Assembly: GCF_002013895.1 (NCBI RefSeq)
Contig: NZ_MAFQ01000009.1
Location: forward strand, 1 to 64,000
Source: Mycobacteroides franklinii
Lineage (GTDB): Bacteria; Actinomycetota; Actinomycetes; Mycobacteriales; Mycobacteriaceae
Direction of reading: 5' to 3'
Length of the DNA: 64,000 bases
In this document: piece after piece, positions 32,977 to 46,142 of the stretch
Numbering within the stretch: position 1 is the stretch's first letter
Layout of the letters: each line of letters opens with the position of its first letter
Notes under the pieces: generated by a model
What the model saw: only the letters and a program-made list of their open reading frames with translations
Database searches by the model: none
What the model was told of the DNA's origin: nothing
Program-made: the position numbers and the translations under genes

Positions 32977-35900
32977 TCAGGTGGTACCGGCCAGGACCTC
33001 CTCATCGCTCATCGCCGCGATCTCCAGATAGTGTCCCGCGACGACGATCAGGCGATCCGGAGTACCAAGCTCTGCCTCCCGCTGCTTGAGTCTGTCGGCC
33101 AGTCCGGCAACAGTCCGGGTGGCGAACAAATCTCCAACCAGCGCATGATCCGCGGACAACCAGTCACGGACCCGGGCAATCACGGTCGTGGCCAGCACCG
33201 AATCGCCGCCCTGGGTGAAGAAATCGTCGTGAATTCCTATGGATTCCACGCCCAACACTGCTGACACCAGATCCACCAGGGCAGCATCCAGATCATCTCG
33301 GGGTGTGGCATCGACGCTGGCGGTACTCATCTGCTCAAGCATTGCTGTGACGGCGCCCCGGTCGATCTTCCCGTTCGGCGTCAACGGCATCTGGTCGAGA
33401 ACATCAACCCGATTCGGGACCATGTAGCTGGGAACCAGGTCGGCGAGCTGCGTCGAAAAGCCCAAGGCGCGATCAGGTGTACCCGACACCGCCGCAACCA
33501 GAATGGGCGCGTCACCGCCGACGATGGCGGCGACGGCGTGGCGCACGCCGGGCACCATCCGCAAGGCACTTTCCACCTCACCCAGCTCAACTCGGTATCC
33601 ACGAATCTGGACCTGATGGTCCGCGCGGCCGAGAAACTCGATGGTTCCGTCCGGCCAGTACCTGGCCATATCACCCGTCCGGTACCACCGCAGTCCGTCG
33701 TACTCGACAAATCTCTCCGCCGTGCGCTCGGCATCATTGCGATATCCGGCTGCGACATTGGCACCACCCACCCAGAATTCACCGGCTACCCAGTCCGGGC
33801 AATCGCGGCCCGCCGGTGACACCACCCGGCATCGGACGTTGCGCAATGGCACACCGAAAGGCACTGTCGCCCAATGTGCGGGCGGAGTACCCACCACCTC
33901 ACAGATGGTGTTGTGAATGGACGTCTCTGTGGCTCCACCCAATCCGGAGAACCGGCATCCCGGCACCTGCTCGGCCAGGCGGGTGGCCAAGTCGGCACCC
34001 ACCCAGTCACCCCCGAGGGTGACGGCCCGCAGCGAATCACCCAGGCCATGCCCGCCGATCTCCAGAATCATGTCCAACATGCTCGGCACACAGTTCAAGA
34101 TCGAAACCTTGTGGCGCCGTAATAGATCCACCCACGTTGTGGCCTCAGCGCGCTGTTCGGCATCGACGGCCACCACCGATCCACCGACCGAGAACATTCC
34201 GAACATGTCGTAGACAGAGGCGTCGAATTCCAGGGCCGACAGCGCAAGCACCCGGTCAGTGGACCCGACATCGAACCAATCGTTGACGGCATCGATAGTG
34301 TTCATTGCCCCGCGGTGGAGCACGTCCACACCCTTGGGCGTGCCGGTGGATCCCGAGGTAAAGATGACATATGCGACGGTGTCGGTCGGCGGGATCACCG
34401 GCGCTGCCAACGGTTCCGGGTGTTCAACGGCAACGTTTATCGACAACGAAGGCACCGGAATATCCGAGCCTTCGACAGTGATCGCGATGGTCACGCCACC
34501 GGTCTCCAGAATGCTGGCCCGTCGAACGGCAGGCTGGTCGAAGCCTATCGGGATGTAGGTCGCTCCGGCGGCGAGCACCCCCAGGACCGCGAGAATCTGA
34601 TCGCGCCCCTTGGGCAGCTGCACTGCCACCGCATCGCCGGGCCGAACGCCTCTGGCCTGCAGGGCACCGGCCACCGTCAGTGCCTGCGCGGCTAGATCAC
34701 CGTACGTCCACACGCCGTCGTCATCACCGAATCCCCAGACCACCGCAGGCGCCTCAGGATGGGCGGCCGCGTTGTCGAAGAAGCCTTCGTGCAGGCAACG
34801 GCCACTGACCGGACCGTCCGTCGCGTTGACAGTTCTTCGAACCTCCGCCTGCGAGGCAGGAATCCTTACGGCCGCATCAGCATTCCAGCCCTCGTCGCCG
34901 TCACACAGCGCGGCGACGGCGTCGATATAGTGGTTGAACATCGCATCAACCATGCCCTGCGGGAAGGCGGCTTCGCGTACATCCCAGTTCAGCAGCAGCC
35001 CGCCACGGACCTCGGTCACCTGAGCGTCCAGCAGCACCTGGGGCCCCTGGGAAATGATCCAGACCGGTTCGCCGAACGTTTCCCTGACAGTCTCGGCAAA
35101 CAGTTCTCCCAAATTCAGTGCGCTGGTGTACACAACGGGCGCCAGCACCGGCTCGCCGCGATGCCTACCAAGATCACGCAGCACATTCAGTCCCGGATAC
35201 GACGAGTGTGCTCCGCTCTCATACATGTTGTGCTGCAAAGCCCGGGCACGATCGGCCACCGACATGTCATCGGTCAGGTCAACCTCGAGCATGATCGATG
35301 AGGTGAAGTCACCGATGACCCGATCGATATCGGGGTGCGTCGATTCACGTTGAAACAGAGGAATGTTCAGTAAGAACCGGCTCTGCGCCGACCATCCGCC
35401 GATAGTCTCCGCGAACACGGCTGCCATCGCCATCGCGGGGGTGATGCCCCGCCGATGGGTGGCCGTCAACAGCTGTTCCTTCGCCTGAGGCTCAAGCCAA
35501 TGGTCATATCGGACAGTGCGATGCGGTTCAGCACGTTCGCTGACCGGCACGGTAGGCAGCTCGGGCGCACCCGGCAAATCGTCCAGCCGCTCATTCCACC
35601 ATCGCCTGTCACGCTCATAGACCGACGTGTCACTCTGATTCTCTGTGCGGTATCGCCGGTAGGTGTAGTGCAACTCCGGTTGTGCGGCACCGTGATACAG
35701 CGCCGCAAGATCTGATACCAGAACCCGGTAGCTCATCGCGTCACCTGCCAGCATGTCGACGTCTAGATGCAGCCGGCTGCTCTTCTCGTCGCGCAGGGTC
35801 AGGGTGACGTCGAGTACCTGGCCATCCTCGATCGCCAAGCGCTGATGCGTCTTGCGCTCGCGGAGCTCGGCCAGCGCTTCGTCGATCGCGTCGGCCGTAC

Positions 35901-36507
35901 GTCCGCGCAGGTCCACCACATTGAACACATCGCGTCCCGGGGCCGCCAGGGTCTGCTGGGTGCCGTCGGGCAGAAACCTGGTGCGTAGCATGGGATGTGC
36001 CGCCACTAATCGATCAACGGCCAGCCGCAGGCGCGCGGGATCGACTACTCCGCCGTCGAACTCGACGTACAGATGCGCCGCGACCCCACCGAGTTCCTGG
36101 TCCTCCGATCGGCCGATCCAGTACGCGTGCTGCATGGTGGCCAGTGGGAAAGGCTCATCCTCGTCGTGGGCATCGGCTTCGTGGGTATCATCCTCGCGGG
36201 AATCTGTGCCGTCGATTCCGGCTGCGGGAGCCGACGGTTCGGTGACACCTGCACCGCTGAGCAGGGCATACCACGATTCGACGGACGGGGCGGCAGCAAG
36301 CTCTGCGAAGGTGATGCGGCTACCACGCTTACGCCAGCCACCAGCCAGTGTCATCATGCGGATCGAGTCGAGTCCGAGGGCGATGAGGTCGGCCCCGTCC
36401 TCGATCTGCTCCAGCCTGATACCCACCAGATCTGCGATCGTGGCCTTGATCTCGTCCTTACTCAAGACCACACCGCTGATGTCCTGGCCGGCCGTTTCTG
36501 AATTCAT
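32977..36507 (-). CDS. mbtB: MbtB-like phenyloxazoline synthase NRPS (ArCP-Cy-A-PCP, no TE)
   Basis: A 1176-aa NRPS. Domains in order: aryl carrier (about 15-88, Ser48 in GLDSI), heterocyclisation (about 118-540, with the DxxxxD signature DMLAGD at 251-256 instead of HHxxxDG), adenylation (about 560-1050, FTSGSTGTPKG near 716-726) and a carrier (Ser1103 in GGDSV). By analogy with MbtB it would receive salicylate on the aryl carrier, activate Ser or Thr, and cyclise them to the hydroxyphenyl-oxazoline of mycobactin. It ends about 70 residues after the carrier serine, so it lacks the C-terminal thioesterase I associate with M. tuberculosis MbtB (1414 aa). ATG 36507 is preceded by GAAAGAAG; upstream open frame lies in mbtF. 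It is last in the minus-strand arm. Confidence 0.85.
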   Translation of the reverse strand: MNSETAGQDISGVVLSKDEIKATIADLVGIRLEQIEDGADLIALGLDSIRMMTLAGGWRKRGSRITFAELAAAPSVESWYALLSGAGVTEPSAPAAGIDGTDSREDDTHEADAHDEDEPFPLATMQHAYWIGRSEDQELGGVAAHLYVEFDGGVVDPARLRLAVDRLVAAHPMLRTRFLPDGTQQTLAAPGRDVFNVVDLRGRTADAIDEALAELRERKTHQRLAIEDGQVLDVTLTLRDEKSSRLHLDVDMLAGDAMSYRVLVSDLAALYHGAAQPELHYTYRRYRTENQSDTSVYERDRRWWNERLDDLPGAPELPTVPVSERAEPHRTVRYDHWLEPQAKEQLLTATHRRGITPAMAMAAVFAETIGGWSAQSRFLLNIPLFQRESTHPDIDRVIGDFTSSIMLEVDLTDDMSVADRARALQHNMYESGAHSSYPGLNVLRDLGRHRGEPVLAPVVYTSALNLGELFAETVRETFGEPVWIISQGPQVLLDAQVTEVRGGLLLNWDVREAAFPQGMVDAMFNHYIDAVAALCDGDEGWNADAAVRIPASQAEVRRTVNATDGPVSGRCLHEGFFDNAAAHPEAPAVVWGFGDDDGVWTYGDLAAQALTVAGALQARGVRPGDAVAVQLPKGRDQILAVLGVLAAGATYIPIGFDQPAVRRASILETGGVTIAITVEGSDIPVPSLSINVAVEHPEPLAAPVIPPTDTVAYVIFTSGSTGTPKGVDVLHRGAMNTIDAVNDWFDVGSTDRVLALSALEFDASVYDMFGMFSVGGSVVAVDAEQRAEATTWVDLLRRHKVSILNCVPSMLDMILEIGGHGLGDSLRAVTLGGDWVGADLATRLAEQVPGCRFSGLGGATETSIHNTICEVVGTPPAHWATVPFGVPLRNVRCRVVSPAGRDCPDWVAGEFWVGGANVAAGYRNDAERTAERFVEYDGLRWYRTGDMARYWPDGTIEFLGRADHQVQIRGYRVELGEVESALRMVPGVRHAVAAIVGGDAPILVAAVSGTPDRALGFSTQLADLVPSYMVPNRVDVLDQMPLTPNGKIDRGAVTAMLEQMSTASVDATPRDDLDAALVDLVSAVLGVESIGIHDDFFTQGGDSVLATTVIARVRDWLSADHALVGDLFATRTVAGLADRLKQREAELGTPDRLIVVAGHYLEIAAMSDEEVLAGTT

Positions 36508-36551
36508 TACGTCGCTTCTTTCGTCTTCTGCAAGTAATACGAGAAATGCCG

Positions 36552-39500
36552 CTATCGGGCTGCTACGGCCGCAAGCGTGGTCACGCTGCGCTGCCACAAC
36601 TCCGTCAGCCGTTCGGCATCTGATGTACTGAAAAGGGCCGAACTCCACAGCCAATTCGCCACGAGTTGCGCGCCATCGGCGGTGCCAGTCACGGCGACAG
36701 AGATGTTGATGCCGAATCGCAGCGGAAGGTCGGGCTCCGAATTGGTGGGCACCGCGAGATTTCGCGAATCTGTGATGACCGACCAGGGCTGATCGGAGAT
36801 CCCACTCATGTCCATGCGCCCCAGATAGTTGAATTGGATCTGCGGGTCCGCAGCGCGGATCAGCGTCTCCCAACCCTCGACATAACGCAGCAATCCGTAA
36901 TCCAGGCCCTCGTAAGGTATTCCGGCCAGATGATCGGCGATCGAATCGAGAAGTACGCGGGCCGACTCCGGGTGTTGCTCGATGTGATCGATCCCGTAGG
37001 CAAACTCGCCTGCGCCGATCCGGGCCGGGAAGATGTTGTTGAACCAGCCGACGGTGCCGGTGGTGTCGGTGTCCGACACACCGTCGACGCGACCGTGTCC
37101 CTCCATCGACACCAATGTGCCCGCTCCCGGATCTTGCCCACGCTCCTGGCGCCAGCTGGCCACCGTGATCGACAAGGCGGCCAACAAGAATCCACGCACG
37201 CCGTCCCGGTTACTCAATGAGGAGAGGAGCTGGCCGGTCACCTCCACCGGCGTGGCAACTCTGGTCGTTCGCAGCGTGTCCCAGGTATCGCGTGCCGGAT
37301 CGACACTGCGGGCCCCCAGTACCGGGTCCGGCCCGGAAACTTGCGCGGCCCAGTACGCACGTTGGGCATGTACCTCATCGGTGCTTGCGCGCTGCACCAT
37401 CAACTGGCTCCAGTGTCGATACGACGTGAACTCCACGGACGCCTTGGGCACTCCCCCTGCCTCGACGGTCTGCCAGCCCTCGGCCAGGTCGGCGAGCGCG
37501 ATATGCCAGGACACGACATCGATGGCGAGATGGTGAACGGACAGCAGCAGCATGTCCTCCTGGTCCGGACTCGCCAACCACACCGCCTGCACCATGGCGC
37601 CGGCGCGGGGGTCCAACCTGTCGAAGTTTTCACGCGCGGTAGCGGTGACAACCTCGCCGGCGTGGTCCGCGTCGGGTAATTCCACACGCCTCAAAATGGA
37701 TCCGGCACGCACCGTTCCCGGTTCGCGCGTCACCACACGAGGGCCGTCGGGGGTGTCCGCCAGCGTCGAGCGCAGCATGTCGTGCCCATCAAGCAGCGTC
37801 TGCAACTGCAGTTCGAGATCCCCACTGCCGATCCCGGCGGGGAGTCTCAGCAATACCGACAACGCAAATCGCCGGTAACTACCGCCTTCGAACATCCACG
37901 ACACCACCGGGAGCGGCGGCACCTCACCGTAGTCGGCCTCTTCCGCAAGGGAATCCACCTCACCGCGGTTGGCCCTGTCGTCGATCAAGGCGGCAAGCTG
38001 CCGAATAGTCGGCGCGGCCAGCACCATGCGCGGGGTGATCATCAGATCGCGCTTGCGCGCCTTGTTGACCAACGAAATCGCGACAATGCTGTCCACCCCA
38101 AGCGAGAAGAAGTCCTCGTCGATGCCCGGCGCAGTGCCGTCGAACAGTTCGGCGCAGCATTCACACAGCGCACATTCGGTGGCGCTGCTCGGTTGTGCCG
38201 CCTCGCCCTCGGCGGCGCCCCCGGACAACGCCTCCAGTGCGAGTCGCTCCAGCGCGGCCCCATCCAGCTTGCCGTTGACCGTGACAGGCAGCCGCGGAAG
38301 CGCGACCAGACGCGAAGGCATCATGTACGACGGCAACCGTTCGGCCAGCCTCATCAAGGTGCGAACCGGGTCGAAGTCCGATACACCCCGTTGGGAGACA
38401 ACAAAACCCACGAGGCTCGCGCCACCCGCACGACGAACCACCGATACCGCCGCGGTGTGCACACCCGGCTGGATCCGCAGCGACGATTCGATCTCGCCGA
38501 CCTCGACCCGGTAGCCACGGATCTTGACCTGAGAGTCGGCCCTGCCCAGATATGCGAAGCCGCCGTGCGGTAGCCGGCGCACCAAGTCCCCCGTGCGATA
38601 CATCCGATGGCCCGGCCGCTGCGGATCGGCCACGAAGGCGCCGGCCGTCACTGCCGGCCTACCCGCGTATCCGCGCGCCAATTGAGCGCCTGCGAGATAC
38701 AGCTCGCCCACGGCGCCATCCGGTACCGGACGCAGACGCGAATCCAGCACGTACCCCGCCATGCCCTGATTCGGTGTGCCGATGGTGGGTGTCGCATAGT
38801 CCTTCACCGCCGCGACCACGGCCTCGACCGTCGTTTCGGTCGGACCGTAGCAGTTGTAGACGGCGGTGCCGCCCAACGATCGCAGCCGGTCCCACAACGC
38901 GGTTTCGATCGCCTCGCCGCCAAGTGCCAGCACGGCGAGCTCGCGATCGAGCAGTCCCGCGGCAGACAACTGCGCCAGCATCGAGGGCGTGGTATCGATC
39001 ATGTCGATACCGTGCTCGGTCATGACCCGCACCAATCGGGTTGCATCCCGCATGGCTTCGGCATCGAACAGGTGCACGGTGTGCCCGTCCAACAGGCCGA
39101 TCATCGGCTGCCAGGAGGCGTCGAAGCTCAGCGACCAGGCGTGCGCGATCCGTAGCGTGCGTCCCAGTCGCGCAGTGGCCGGTCGATACACCCGATCGCG
39201 ATGGTCCGCGAAGTAACTCATCAGCGCACCGTGGGTGCCGATGACGCCCTTCGGCTCACCCGTCGACCCGGATGTGAAGATCAGGTACGCACTCTGATCG
39301 CGATGTACGCCGATCCCGGGGGCCACCGCGGCGCGCCCGGCGATCCGCTCAATGATCTCCGGATCATCGAGCACCAGGGCCCGATAACCCCGATCACCGA
39401 TCTCGCGATGCCTGTCGAGCGTGATGACAATCTTCGGATTGGATTGCCGCAGAATCGATTCGATTCGCGCGGCGGGCAGATCGATGTCCACCGGGACATA

Positions 39501-41099
39501 GGCGGCACCCGCGGCCAGCACCGCGAGGATGGCGACGATCGAATCAGCCGAGCGCGGAAGCGCCAGCGCCACTGTCGTTTCCGGAGTCACCCCGCCGTCG
39601 ATCAGCTCCGCACACAGCCTGGACGCCTCGGCGTGTAACTGTGCATATGTGTAGCGCGACTCCGCACCCGCCACGAGCGCGAGTGTCTCCGGGTGAGCCT
39701 GCGCCTCTCGTTCGAACAGGTCCCATACCGAGGTGACGGACCGATCGGCCGCCGAGGCCGTAACGACGATCTCGGCCCGCTCATGCGCGGTCAAAACGTC
39801 GAGCGCATCCGGTGTCCGGTCACCGATATCCGGCATCTGACGCAGCACCGAGAGCAGACGCTCACCGATGCTGGCACCCGAAATATGGGGCAATGCCTCG
39901 GGAATCGCTTCGATAAGGACCAACAACGCGTCGCCCTGCATATGCGACACCACCGTCACCGGATAGTGAGCCAGACTTTCCATCTCGACCGGGCGGAAAC
40001 GCGTCCCGTCGGCCAGCTGCACTTCTTGAGCCGCGTCGCCGATGGGCGCATTCTCGAAGACGAACAGGGTGTCGAACAACGCGGCGCTACCCTCGGCCCG
40101 CTGCAGTGCCGACAGGCTCAGGTATCCGATATCACGCATCGCGGCCGCTTCGCGCTGCATCTGCGCACACTGCTCGACCACCGAGGCCGAGTAGTCGATG
40201 TGATGCACCATCGGCACCGAGTTGATGAAAAGCCCGACCATCCGCTCGACATCGGGCAATTCCTTGGGTCGCCCGGACACGATGGTGCCGAAGACAACGT
40301 CGGTGCGATCGGTCAACCTGCCGAGAACAAGCGCCCAGGCGAACGTCGTCACGGTGTTGAGGGTGAGTCCGTTGGTTGCCGCCCAGTGCCGAAGTCGTAC
40401 GGTTTCCTCTGGCGTCAAAAGGAATTGCGACTTCTCGGGCACACTGTCGTGCGCGGCGACGGCGCCCTCGGCGAGCATCAGTGGCCCGGACACGGTACCC
40501 AGGTAGCGCGTCCACCGGGCGGTCGCCGCGGCGGTGTCCTGCGCATTGAGCCATGCGATGTAGTCGCGGTACGGACGCACCGCGGGCAGCCCGTCGACCG
40601 ATCCGCCCGCCTGGTAGGCGGCAAGCAACTCGCTGAAGAAGATCGCGATCGCCCAACCGTCCATCAGGATGTGGTGGCTGGTGACGATCATTCGGTGCCG
40701 CGATTCTCCGGGGACCGTGAGCAACACAATACGGATCACCGGGCCCTTGCCCAGATCGAAGGGGCGAAGCCGCTCGCTCAACGCGATCTCGTCGAATTCC
40801 GTTGGCTGTGCGTGGCGTTCTTCCCAGGGGATGTCCGCGTGTGTCGGGACGATCTGCACAGGTTTGGGCAGCCCACGGTCCCAGAAGGCGGCACGCAAAT
40901 TGGGATGGCGCGTCAGCAGCGCCTGTGCACTGCGGCGCAACAGATCGACGTCCAGCCCGCCGTCGATATCCGCGACGAACTGCATGCTGTACAGATCGAC
41001 GCTCTCGTCGGCAAGCTGGGATAGCGCGAAAAAACCCTCCTGCAGCGGGCTCAGCGCCAGCACGTCCTCGATCTGGGGCTGCTGCTCGGTCCCCGTCAC
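36552..41099 (-). CDS. mbtF: MbtF-like NRPS (C-A-PCP-E/C-terminal)
   Basis: A roughly 1515-aa NRPS module. Domains in order: condensation (about 10-440, HHILMDGW active site near 147), adenylation (about 470-960, [11 protein letters not shown] and [13 protein letters not shown]), carrier (about 985-1050, LGVDSI) and a terminal epimerisation/condensation-type domain (about 1060-1510, [10 protein letters not shown]). In mycobactin assembly MbtF adds the second hydroxylysine-derived unit and is linked to caprolactam formation at chain end; the terminal domain fits that. GTG 41099 overlaps the mbtE stop as GTGA and has an AGG upstream. An ATG at 41114 is also in frame and would overlap mbtE by 19 bp. 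Substrate assignment is by homology. Confidence 0.85.
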   Translation of the reverse strand: MTGTEQQPQIEDVLALSPLQEGFFALSQLADESVDLYSMQFVADIDGGLDVDLLRRSAQALLTRHPNLRAAFWDRGLPKPVQIVPTHADIPWEERHAQPTEFDEIALSERLRPFDLGKGPVIRIVLLTVPGESRHRMIVTSHHILMDGWAIAIFFSELLAAYQAGGSVDGLPAVRPYRDYIAWLNAQDTAAATARWTRYLGTVSGPLMLAEGAVAAHDSVPEKSQFLLTPEETVRLRHWAATNGLTLNTVTTFAWALVLGRLTDRTDVVFGTIVSGRPKELPDVERMVGLFINSVPMVHHIDYSASVVEQCAQMQREAAAMRDIGYLSLSALQRAEGSAALFDTLFVFENAPIGDAAQEVQLADGTRFRPVEMESLAHYPVTVVSHMQGDALLVLIEAIPEALPHISGASIGERLLSVLRQMPDIGDRTPDALDVLTAHERAEIVVTASAADRSVTSVWDLFEREAQAHPETLALVAGAESRYTYAQLHAEASRLCAELIDGGVTPETTVALALPRSADSIVAILAVLAAGAAYVPVDIDLPAARIESILRQSNPKIVITLDRHREIGDRGYRALVLDDPEIIERIAGRAAVAPGIGVHRDQSAYLIFTSGSTGEPKGVIGTHGALMSYFADHRDRVYRPATARLGRTLRIAHAWSLSFDASWQPMIGLLDGHTVHLFDAEAMRDATRLVRVMTEHGIDMIDTTPSMLAQLSAAGLLDRELAVLALGGEAIETALWDRLRSLGGTAVYNCYGPTETTVEAVVAAVKDYATPTIGTPNQGMAGYVLDSRLRPVPDGAVGELYLAGAQLARGYAGRPAVTAGAFVADPQRPGHRMYRTGDLVRRLPHGGFAYLGRADSQVKIRGYRVEVGEIESSLRIQPGVHTAAVSVVRRAGGASLVGFVVSQRGVSDFDPVRTLMRLAERLPSYMMPSRLVALPRLPVTVNGKLDGAALERLALEALSGGAAEGEAAQPSSATECALCECCAELFDGTAPGIDEDFFSLGVDSIVAISLVNKARKRDLMITPRMVLAAPTIRQLAALIDDRANRGEVDSLAEEADYGEVPPLPVVSWMFEGGSYRRFALSVLLRLPAGIGSGDLELQLQTLLDGHDMLRSTLADTPDGPRVVTREPGTVRAGSILRRVELPDADHAGEVVTATARENFDRLDPRAGAMVQAVWLASPDQEDMLLLSVHHLAIDVVSWHIALADLAEGWQTVEAGGVPKASVEFTSYRHWSQLMVQRASTDEVHAQRAYWAAQVSGPDPVLGARSVDPARDTWDTLRTTRVATPVEVTGQLLSSLSNRDGVRGFLLAALSITVASWRQERGQDPGAGTLVSMEGHGRVDGVSDTDTTGTVGWFNNIFPARIGAGEFAYGIDHIEQHPESARVLLDSIADHLAGIPYEGLDYGLLRYVEGWETLIRAADPQIQFNYLGRMDMSGISDQPWSVITDSRNLAVPTNSEPDLPLRFGINISVAVTGTADGAQLVANWLWSSALFSTSDAERLTELWQRSVTTLAAVAAR

Positions 41100-44000
41100 G
41101 ACTGTGCCTGCCATGATGCGGTGAGCTCGGCCAGCGCGTCGGCACTCAGACCCGAGGCACTCATCGGAGCACTCTGCTCTGCCTGCGCGGCGGCATCCGA
41201 GTTCTTCTCTGCGACAATCTGGTCAGCAGCATCCACCGCTCCCGCCAGCTGCGATATCGTCGCGCATTCGAACACCATTTGTGGAGTCATCGCCAATCCC
41301 CGTTCGGCCGCCCGCGTGGACCATTGGATGGAGATGACGCTGTCGCCACCGAGCGCGAAGAAATTGTCCTCGGGATCGACATCGCTGATCTCCAGGAGTT
41401 CCTCCAAAATCGCGACAAGCGCGCGCGTGGTCTCCTGCGAGCCCTCGACCGCCGGCGCCACGACGCGTTCGACCGCGGCCGCCGGTGGGGCCAGCAGCCG
41501 CCGCATGGCATCGGCCGGAACCAGCACAACGTCGGAAACCCTTGCGTCCTGGTCGTTCACGAACGCATCGAATGCCGCATCCAGAGCCCGCGCGATCAGC
41601 ACCGTGGTCTGGGCGTCGTACAGGTCGGCGTTGGTAACCACGGTGACATCGAGCCCACCCGCCGGAGTCACGTTCAGCGCAAAGTTCAGATCCAGGTAGG
41701 AGACATCCACCTCCATGGGCAAGGGCGACAGCCACGTCTGGCCCGAGCCCGTCAGATCCCGCGTGTCTGCTCCCCAATCCGCACCACGGAAATTGACCAT
41801 GGTCTGGAACAGGGGGTTCCACGACAGGGAACGGGCAGGGTTGATGGCCTCCACCAATTTCTCGATGGGTAACTCTTGGTGCGCGTGCGCGTTCAGCGTC
41901 GCATCACGGCTCCGCTCCAGCGCGGTGCGCAACGTCGGATCGTCCGACAGGTCGTTGCGTAGCGCGACCATATTGGCGAACAGCCCGACGAGATGCGCGA
42001 CATCTGGATGCACGCGCGCCGCGACCGGGCTGCCGATCACAATGTCGGTGCCACCGCCACATCGATGCAAAACCATGGCCAAAGCCGCCTGGTACACCAT
42101 GAACTCGGTCACACCGCGCTGCTCGGCCATGCGGGTCAGTGCCTGCCTGCGCTCCGGCGACACGGTGAATCTTTCGACCTCACCGCGCTTTCCGAGGATC
42201 TGCGGACGGACACGATCATGTGCCACCGCGATCTCACCGGGTATTCCGGCCAGCGCCTCGCGCCAGTAGGTCACCTCAGTCTGCCCGAACTCGCTGTCGG
42301 GACCGAAGGCGTCGCGTTGCCACATCACGTAGTCGGCGTACTGCACCTGTTGCGAATCCCATTGCGGGACTTCCCCGGCGATGCGCGCGCGGTAAGCGGT
42401 GACGAGGTCGTCCACGACCACGGTGAACGACGCGTGGTCCGCCACGATGTGGTGCACCACCAGCGACAGTACGTGTTCCTCGGAACCCAGTTCGACGATG
42501 GTCGGGCGGATCAGCGACTCCGATTCCAGCCCGAACACATGGTGGCGTAGCTCGGCAAGAGTGTCGCGGAGGTCATCCGGCCCGACACGCACGATCGGCA
42601 CTTCCAGCTCTCGTGACGGCCGCACAAACTGGTACGGCGCACCCTCGTGGATCGCGAAATTGGTGCGCAGCGACTCGTGACGAGCCACCACATCGTTGAT
42701 GGCCGCGGCGAGTGCTGAGGTCTGCAGCGGGCCGTCGAAACGCAAGGCGAGCCACATGTTCGCGATATCGGTGACGCCTTCCATCTGGCATTCGAACCAA
42801 ACGGATAGCTGCGATGAGGACAAGGGCAAGCGCTCGGGACGCACGGCCACCACGAGATCCGGTCGGTCGTCCCGGGGTGCTTGTGCGGTGCCGAGCTGCT
42901 GGGCCAGTCCCGCCGGGGTGGGACTGTCGAACACCGCGCGCACCGTCAGGTCGACGCCGAACTGCGCACGGATCTGCGCGACAAGCTTGGCCGCGAGCAG
43001 CGAGTGCCCGCCCAATTCGAAGAACGAATCATCCAGGCCGACTTCCTCCCGCCCGAACAGCTCCGAATAGATCGCGCACATCCGGTATTCGGTGGGGGTG
43101 GTCGGCGACCGAAATACCCTCTCCGCCATCGGGTTGGGGGCGGGCAACGCGCGCTTGTCCAGCTTGCCGCTTGTGGTCAGCGGAATCTCGGGGATGACCG
43201 CGAATGCGGTGGGCACCATGTACCCGGGCAGCATCTCCTGGGCCCGGGCGCGCAGTTCGTCCAGATCGATTTCCGGGGTACTGCCCGCGGCAGGTACTAC
43301 GTAGGCGGCCAGCATCGGTCCGACCTGTGGATCCTCCACGACGGTGACCACGCAGTGCCCGACCCGCGGGTCGGCACCGATGACGGCCTCGACCTCACCG
43401 AGCTCGATGCGATATCCGCGCACCTTGACCTGCTCGTCGGCACGACCGACGAATTCGAGCTGCCCCGAAGCATTGCGGCGCACCAGATCACCGGTGCGGT
43501 ACAGCCGACCTCCGGGGCTGAACGGGTCCGCGACAAACCGCTCCGCGGTGAGCGTAGGCCGGTCCCGATAGCCGCGGGCCAGCTGCGTGCCCCCGAGGTA
43601 CAACTCCCCGACGACGCCTGCCGGCACCAGCGCGAGCGCCTGGTCCAGCACGTACGCGTAGACGTTCCGGTTGGGGATACCGATCGGCACAATCGCGTTG
43701 CCCTGAGGCCCGTCGACGGACATATGCGTCGAACAGACAACGGCCTCGGTGGGCCCGTAGTGGTTGCGCAATTCGGCGTCGAACACGGTCGCGAACTTGT
43801 CGGCCACCTCCCCCGGCAGCGCTTCACCGCCGACGGGAACATGCCGCAGCCCACGCAGCTCGCGGGCCTCGGGGAACAGCAGCACCGAACCGAGCAGCGC
43901 CGGCACCATGTGCAGCACGGTCACACCGCGGCGCCGCACCAGATCGATCACATATCCGATATCGGAGAACGGATTCGACTTCGGTATGACGAGCTGTGCC

Positions 44001-46063
44001 CCCAAGGTCAGCGGGCACAGGATGTCCGCGAGGGAGGCATCGAAGCTGACCGAGGTCGACTGGAGCATCCGGTCCTGCGCGGTCATGCTCCAGTCGGCGG
44101 TGAAGGACACCACATGTTCGGCGATCGCCGCGTGTGCCACCGCGACGCCCTTCGGCCTGCCGGTGGATCCCGAGGTGTAGATCACGTATGCCAGGTTCTC
44201 GGGCAGCAGCGGACGCAACCGATCTGCATCGGTGATCCGGGCGCCGTCAAGATCGGCCGCCAGCGCCTCGGCATCTCTGAACTCCTTCAGGCTCAACACC
44301 ATCCGTGGGCCGGCATCGGCGATCAGGTACTCGATGCGTTCCTCGGGCAATGCGGGATCGATGGGCATGTAGGCCGCGCCCGACTTGAGAACCCCGAGCA
44401 TCGCGACGATGAACTCGACCGATGTCGACATCCGCAGGGCGATGACGTCTTCGGTACCGACGTCCTGGGCGATGAGCCAACGCGCGAACCTGTTCGAGCG
44501 CCGATGCAACTCCTGGTAGGTGAGCTCCTCGTCGTCGGCCACCACCGCCAACGCGTCGGATCTGGTCTCGGCGGACACGTCCAGCACATCCACCAGGGTG
44601 GTGCCCGGAACCTCGGCCAACACTCCGTGCGAATGCTCCAGTACCGCTGAACGCTCCTCGGCACCAAGGGGATCCAATCGGCCGAGGACTTCTCCCGGAC
44701 GACTCAAACCGTCCTCGAGTAGCCGTCGGTAGTGCGTAAGGAGCTGGTCGACAAGCCATTCCGGCAGTGCATCGGTCTGGTACTCGATTTCGACGAGCGT
44801 GCCATCGGATTCGGCGGCGATCGCCAGGGCCAGCGGGACCTGCGCGCTGACGGCGCCCAGGTCGAGTTGGGTTGCCTGAACGCCGTCCAACCGATATCCG
44901 TTGGCGCCCTTGCGCATGCTGAAGCCCAACCGGACCAGCTCTTCCATTCCGTCGTGGCCGTTGGTGCGGCTCGGATTGACCGCGCGCACCACCTCGTCGA
45001 TACCGACGTTCTGGTGACCGAAGGCGGCCAGACACATCTCGCGCACCTCAGCCAGGTACGAGGCGAAGGTATCGCGTGAGCCCACCGCCGTGCGCAACAA
45101 CAAGGTGTTGCCGAAGTAGCCAATTGCCTTTTCCGCATTGGCCTTTCGCTCCGCAACCGGAATCGCGATCACAAAGTCGGAGGCCGCCGTGTACCGATGG
45201 ATGAGGGTCCCGAACGCCGCCAGCAGCACCATGAACGGCGTCGCCGAGCGTTCACGGGCGAATTCCTCGATCCGAAATACGGTCTCGGCGGGCATCGGCA
45301 CGGCACGGCGCCTGGCTCCCCGGGAGGAATACGTGCTCGCGGGCCCCGGAAGCTCCAAGGGGTCCGGGAGCGGGGTGAGGGATTCGCGCCAGTACTCGAG
45401 GTCCGCGCCGGAGGGCGGATCGCCGACCTCCGCTACCACCATGAACTGCGGCGCATCACCCTCGATCGAGCGCCCGTTGTAACACTCGCTCAGCTCGGTG
45501 AAGAAGATCTCCCAAGAGTTGTCATCGAAACAGATGTGGTGCACCACCAACAACACGACGAAGTCGTCGGCACCCACCCGCAGCAACGTGACCCGCAGCG
45601 GCAGGTCGGCAGCAAGGTCAAACGGCCTTGCGAACTCCCGGTCGGCCGACGCCCGAATCTCCCGATCCTGAGCATCACCAGCCAAGTCCGACAAATCTAT
45701 TGCAGCCCAGGGAACCTCGACGTCATCGGCAAAGACCTGATAAGGCTCACCGGCGGCGTCAACACCATAGGTGGTCCGCAGTACATCGTGGCGCCGGATT
45801 ACCGTCGCAAGGGCATCGCGCAAACGCACCTCGTCGAGTGCACCCCGCATGCGGTGCGCGAGACAGACATTGAGCGAGGTATCGGCTGGATCTTTGGTTT
45901 GCATGAACCACATACGCCGCTGGCCGGGCGCGAGTTCACGCCGTTCACCGGCCTGGACCCGGGGGGCCTGGTCGGCGGGTTGCGCCGCGACCCCGCTATC
46001 GGCAAGTCGTCTGCGCAACAGCTCGCGCCGACGATCCATCGCAGACAGCTGGTCGCCGGTCAC
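41096..46063 (-). CDS. mbtE: MbtE-like NRPS (C-A-PCP-C-PCP)
   Basis: A 1655-aa NRPS and first gene of the minus-strand mycobactin arm. Domains in order: condensation (about 45-470, HHICFDD near 175-181), adenylation (about 500-985, [21 protein letters not shown]), carrier (about 995-1060, LGGHSLLA), second condensation-type domain (about 1080-1500, [10 protein letters not shown]) and a second carrier (Ser near 1574, LGGDSVIS). By analogy with MbtE it loads lysine or hydroxylysine and condenses it with the phenyloxazoline. The second domain's HHxxxDH differs from canonical HHxxxDG, so its activity is uncertain. GTG start with GGAG 7 nt upstream. An IdeR-like box lies about 80 bp before it. Confidence 0.85.
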   Translation of the reverse strand: MTGDQLSAMDRRRELLRRRLADSGVAAQPADQAPRVQAGERRELAPGQRRMWFMQTKDPADTSLNVCLAHRMRGALDEVRLRDALATVIRRHDVLRTTYGVDAAGEPYQVFADDVEVPWAAIDLSDLAGDAQDREIRASADREFARPFDLAADLPLRVTLLRVGADDFVVLLVVHHICFDDNSWEIFFTELSECYNGRSIEGDAPQFMVVAEVGDPPSGADLEYWRESLTPLPDPLELPGPASTYSSRGARRRAVPMPAETVFRIEEFARERSATPFMVLLAAFGTLIHRYTAASDFVIAIPVAERKANAEKAIGYFGNTLLLRTAVGSRDTFASYLAEVREMCLAAFGHQNVGIDEVVRAVNPSRTNGHDGMEELVRLGFSMRKGANGYRLDGVQATQLDLGAVSAQVPLALAIAAESDGTLVEIEYQTDALPEWLVDQLLTHYRRLLEDGLSRPGEVLGRLDPLGAEERSAVLEHSHGVLAEVPGTTLVDVLDVSAETRSDALAVVADDEELTYQELHRRSNRFARWLIAQDVGTEDVIALRMSTSVEFIVAMLGVLKSGAAYMPIDPALPEERIEYLIADAGPRMVLSLKEFRDAEALAADLDGARITDADRLRPLLPENLAYVIYTSGSTGRPKGVAVAHAAIAEHVVSFTADWSMTAQDRMLQSTSVSFDASLADILCPLTLGAQLVIPKSNPFSDIGYVIDLVRRRGVTVLHMVPALLGSVLLFPEARELRGLRHVPVGGEALPGEVADKFATVFDAELRNHYGPTEAVVCSTHMSVDGPQGNAIVPIGIPNRNVYAYVLDQALALVPAGVVGELYLGGTQLARGYRDRPTLTAERFVADPFSPGGRLYRTGDLVRRNASGQLEFVGRADEQVKVRGYRIELGEVEAVIGADPRVGHCVVTVVEDPQVGPMLAAYVVPAAGSTPEIDLDELRARAQEMLPGYMVPTAFAVIPEIPLTTSGKLDKRALPAPNPMAERVFRSPTTPTEYRMCAIYSELFGREEVGLDDSFFELGGHSLLAAKLVAQIRAQFGVDLTVRAVFDSPTPAGLAQQLGTAQAPRDDRPDLVVAVRPERLPLSSSQLSVWFECQMEGVTDIANMWLALRFDGPLQTSALAAAINDVVARHESLRTNFAIHEGAPYQFVRPSRELEVPIVRVGPDDLRDTLAELRHHVFGLESESLIRPTIVELGSEEHVLSLVVHHIVADHASFTVVVDDLVTAYRARIAGEVPQWDSQQVQYADYVMWQRDAFGPDSEFGQTEVTYWREALAGIPGEIAVAHDRVRPQILGKRGEVERFTVSPERRQALTRMAEQRGVTEFMVYQAALAMVLHRCGGGTDIVIGSPVAARVHPDVAHLVGLFANMVALRNDLSDDPTLRTALERSRDATLNAHAHQELPIEKLVEAINPARSLSWNPLFQTMVNFRGADWGADTRDLTGSGQTWLSPLPMEVDVSYLDLNFALNVTPAGGLDVTVVTNADLYDAQTTVLIARALDAAFDAFVNDQDARVSDVVLVPADAMRRLLAPPAAAVERVVAPAVEGSQETTRALVAILEELLEISDVDPEDNFFALGGDSVISIQWSTRAAERGLAMTPQMVFECATISQLAGAVDAADQIVAEKNSDAAAQAEQSAPMSASGLSADALAELTASWQAQS

Positions 46064-46142
46064 CGAGCGTCTCCGCTCATGACAAAAGCCTGGAATCCGA
46101 ACGACTCCGCGCGCATGAAATGAACCACCTCAATCTGGGAAC

